This document shows positions 63,465 through 64,000 of a DNA stretch of 64,000 nucleotides, piece by piece. Source of the DNA: Bradyrhizobium sp. 195 (GTDB lineage Bacteria > Pseudomonadota > Alphaproteobacteria > Rhizobiales > Xanthobacteraceae); assembly GCF_023101665.1 (NCBI RefSeq), contig NZ_CP082161.1:4898001-4962000 (forward strand), given 5' to 3'. How positions within the stretch are numbered: position 1 is the stretch's first letter; each line of letters begins with the position of its first letter. The position numbers and the translations under genes were made by a program. A model generated the notes under the pieces. It worked only from the letters and a program-made list of their open reading frames with translations. It was not told where the DNA came from and did no database searches.

Positions 63465-63839
63465 ATGCTGCTGAAACGGTCCGCCAACGCTGTGGTGATG
63501 TTGCTGGTCGCGGCCGGGCTCCTGCTCGCGCCGCTGGCCGCGCCGGCATCTGCCATGCCGGTATCGAGTGCCGGCAGCGTCATGCCGGCCATATCAGACG
63601 ACATGCAGTCGATGTCCGAGGACATGCCCTGCTGTCCGGACCAGACCAAGAGCAAGACCTGCGACTCCTGTCCGTTCGTCGCGCTGTGCATGCTGAGCCT
63701 GTCGCTCCCCGCCCCGTCCGGAGCGAGCTCGGTGATAGCTAGGCAGCCGCGGAAGAGCGCGCTCGCGCTGAGCAATGACCGCCTGCAAATCGGTCTCGCC
63801 GCAAAGCCCCCCGACCACCCCCCTCGAACCCAGGTCTGA
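63465..63839 (+). CDS. Exported Cys-rich protein, paralogue of the gene at 50312
   Basis: A 124-aa protein with a signal peptide (NAVVMLLVAAGLLLAPLAAPASA) and the core MPCCPDQTKSKTCDSCPFVA followed by LCMLSLSL. The same spacing of Cys residues and the same ending style (PPDHPPRTQV versus PPPDQPPRSIV) appear in the copper-cassette gene at 50312-50668. Likely a periplasmic metal-handling protein. The ATG at 63465 precedes the signal peptide; GTG at 63450 is an alternative. Confidence 0.75.
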   Translation: MLLKRSANAVVMLLVAAGLLLAPLAAPASAMPVSSAGSVMPAISDDMQSMSEDMPCCPDQTKSKTCDSCPFVALCMLSLSLPAPSGASSVIARQPRKSALALSNDRLQIGLAAKPPDHPPRTQV

Positions 63840-63969
63840 TCGGCGCTAACGCGCCTGATGATCGTGCGCGCAAACATCGGCGTGCGCGCTATCCCCTGTC
63901 GCCGCGCTGCATCTAGGTTGCCGCGTGCCGCCCGGCGGCTCCATCAGACCTATCGAGGATCTATAAATC

Positions 63970-64000
63970 ATGACGACCACCAAACTCGCGCGTGCCGCCA
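63970..64000 (+). CDS. Start of an exported protein (cut by the right edge)
   Basis: Only ten codons (MTTTKLARAA) are present before the window ends. GAGGA lies nine bases before the ATG. The basic then hydrophobic-looking start resembles a signal peptide. Too short to assign. Confidence 0.45.
   Translation, partial: MTTTKLARAA

Overview
The window comes from a high-GC alphaproteobacterium, most likely Bradyrhizobium or a close relative. The pointers are the nuoA-N layout, a ribonuclease J / BirA / methylmalonyl-CoA epimerase cluster behind nuoN, a Lys-rich HU, and a SigF/NrsF metal-stress pair. This is inference from gene content; no 16S rRNA gene is present.

Left flank (1-30253), core-like. 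It starts with a peptide-type ABC permease (cut by the window edge) and its binding protein, then S-methylthioribose kinase and small stress/membrane proteins. A long leftward unit follows: the complete 14-gene complex I operon nuoA-N (25416 down to 9304), then birA, rnj, an epimerase and a DUF1467 gene. Three non-complex-I genes sit inside the nuo operon: an FkbM-type methyltransferase, a 54-aa membrane protein and a 163-aa membrane-anchored protein. Upstream lie a TonB-dependent siderophore receptor with a likely iron-regulator site, a MarR regulator, tRNA-Asp(GTC) and an HU gene.

Mobile island (about 30254-60535). It begins directly behind the HU stop codon and ends before pepT. Recombinase-site-like AATGTAACCG repeats lie at the left end, and inverted copies lie at the right end. 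The left arm is a tightly coupled operon of three tyrosine recombinases, a coiled-coil protein and a RecD2-like helicase. Cargo, in order: (1) a complete QatABCD anti-phage operon; (2) a leftward copper/silver cassette with methyltransferase, c-type cytochrome, Met-rich mini-protein, CusA, CusB, FixH-like, Cys-rich and DUF411 proteins, plus an ECF sigma factor SigF and its anti-sigma NrsF, with two exact GTAACC-N16-CGAA promoters; (3) a DUF3883 nuclease-like gene; (4) a DEDDh exonuclease with a C-terminal frameshift, followed 7 bp later by a gene that joins a ribosomal protein L30 domain to a PD-(D/E)XK-like nuclease motif; (5) a ribbon-helix-helix gene and AT-rich palindromic operator divergent from a three-gene operon around a soluble AAA+/M41 (FtsH-like) protease; (6) a coiled-coil DNA-binding-like protein at the right end.

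Right flank (60636-64000): pepT, two small membrane genes, a hypothetical gene, a Cys-rich secreted protein paralogous to one in the island's copper cassette, and the first codons of another exported protein.

The most unusual content is the L30-nuclease fusion and the RHH / unknown / AAA-M41 operon. Both sit in the defence-rich half of the island, and I do not recognise either as a described system.
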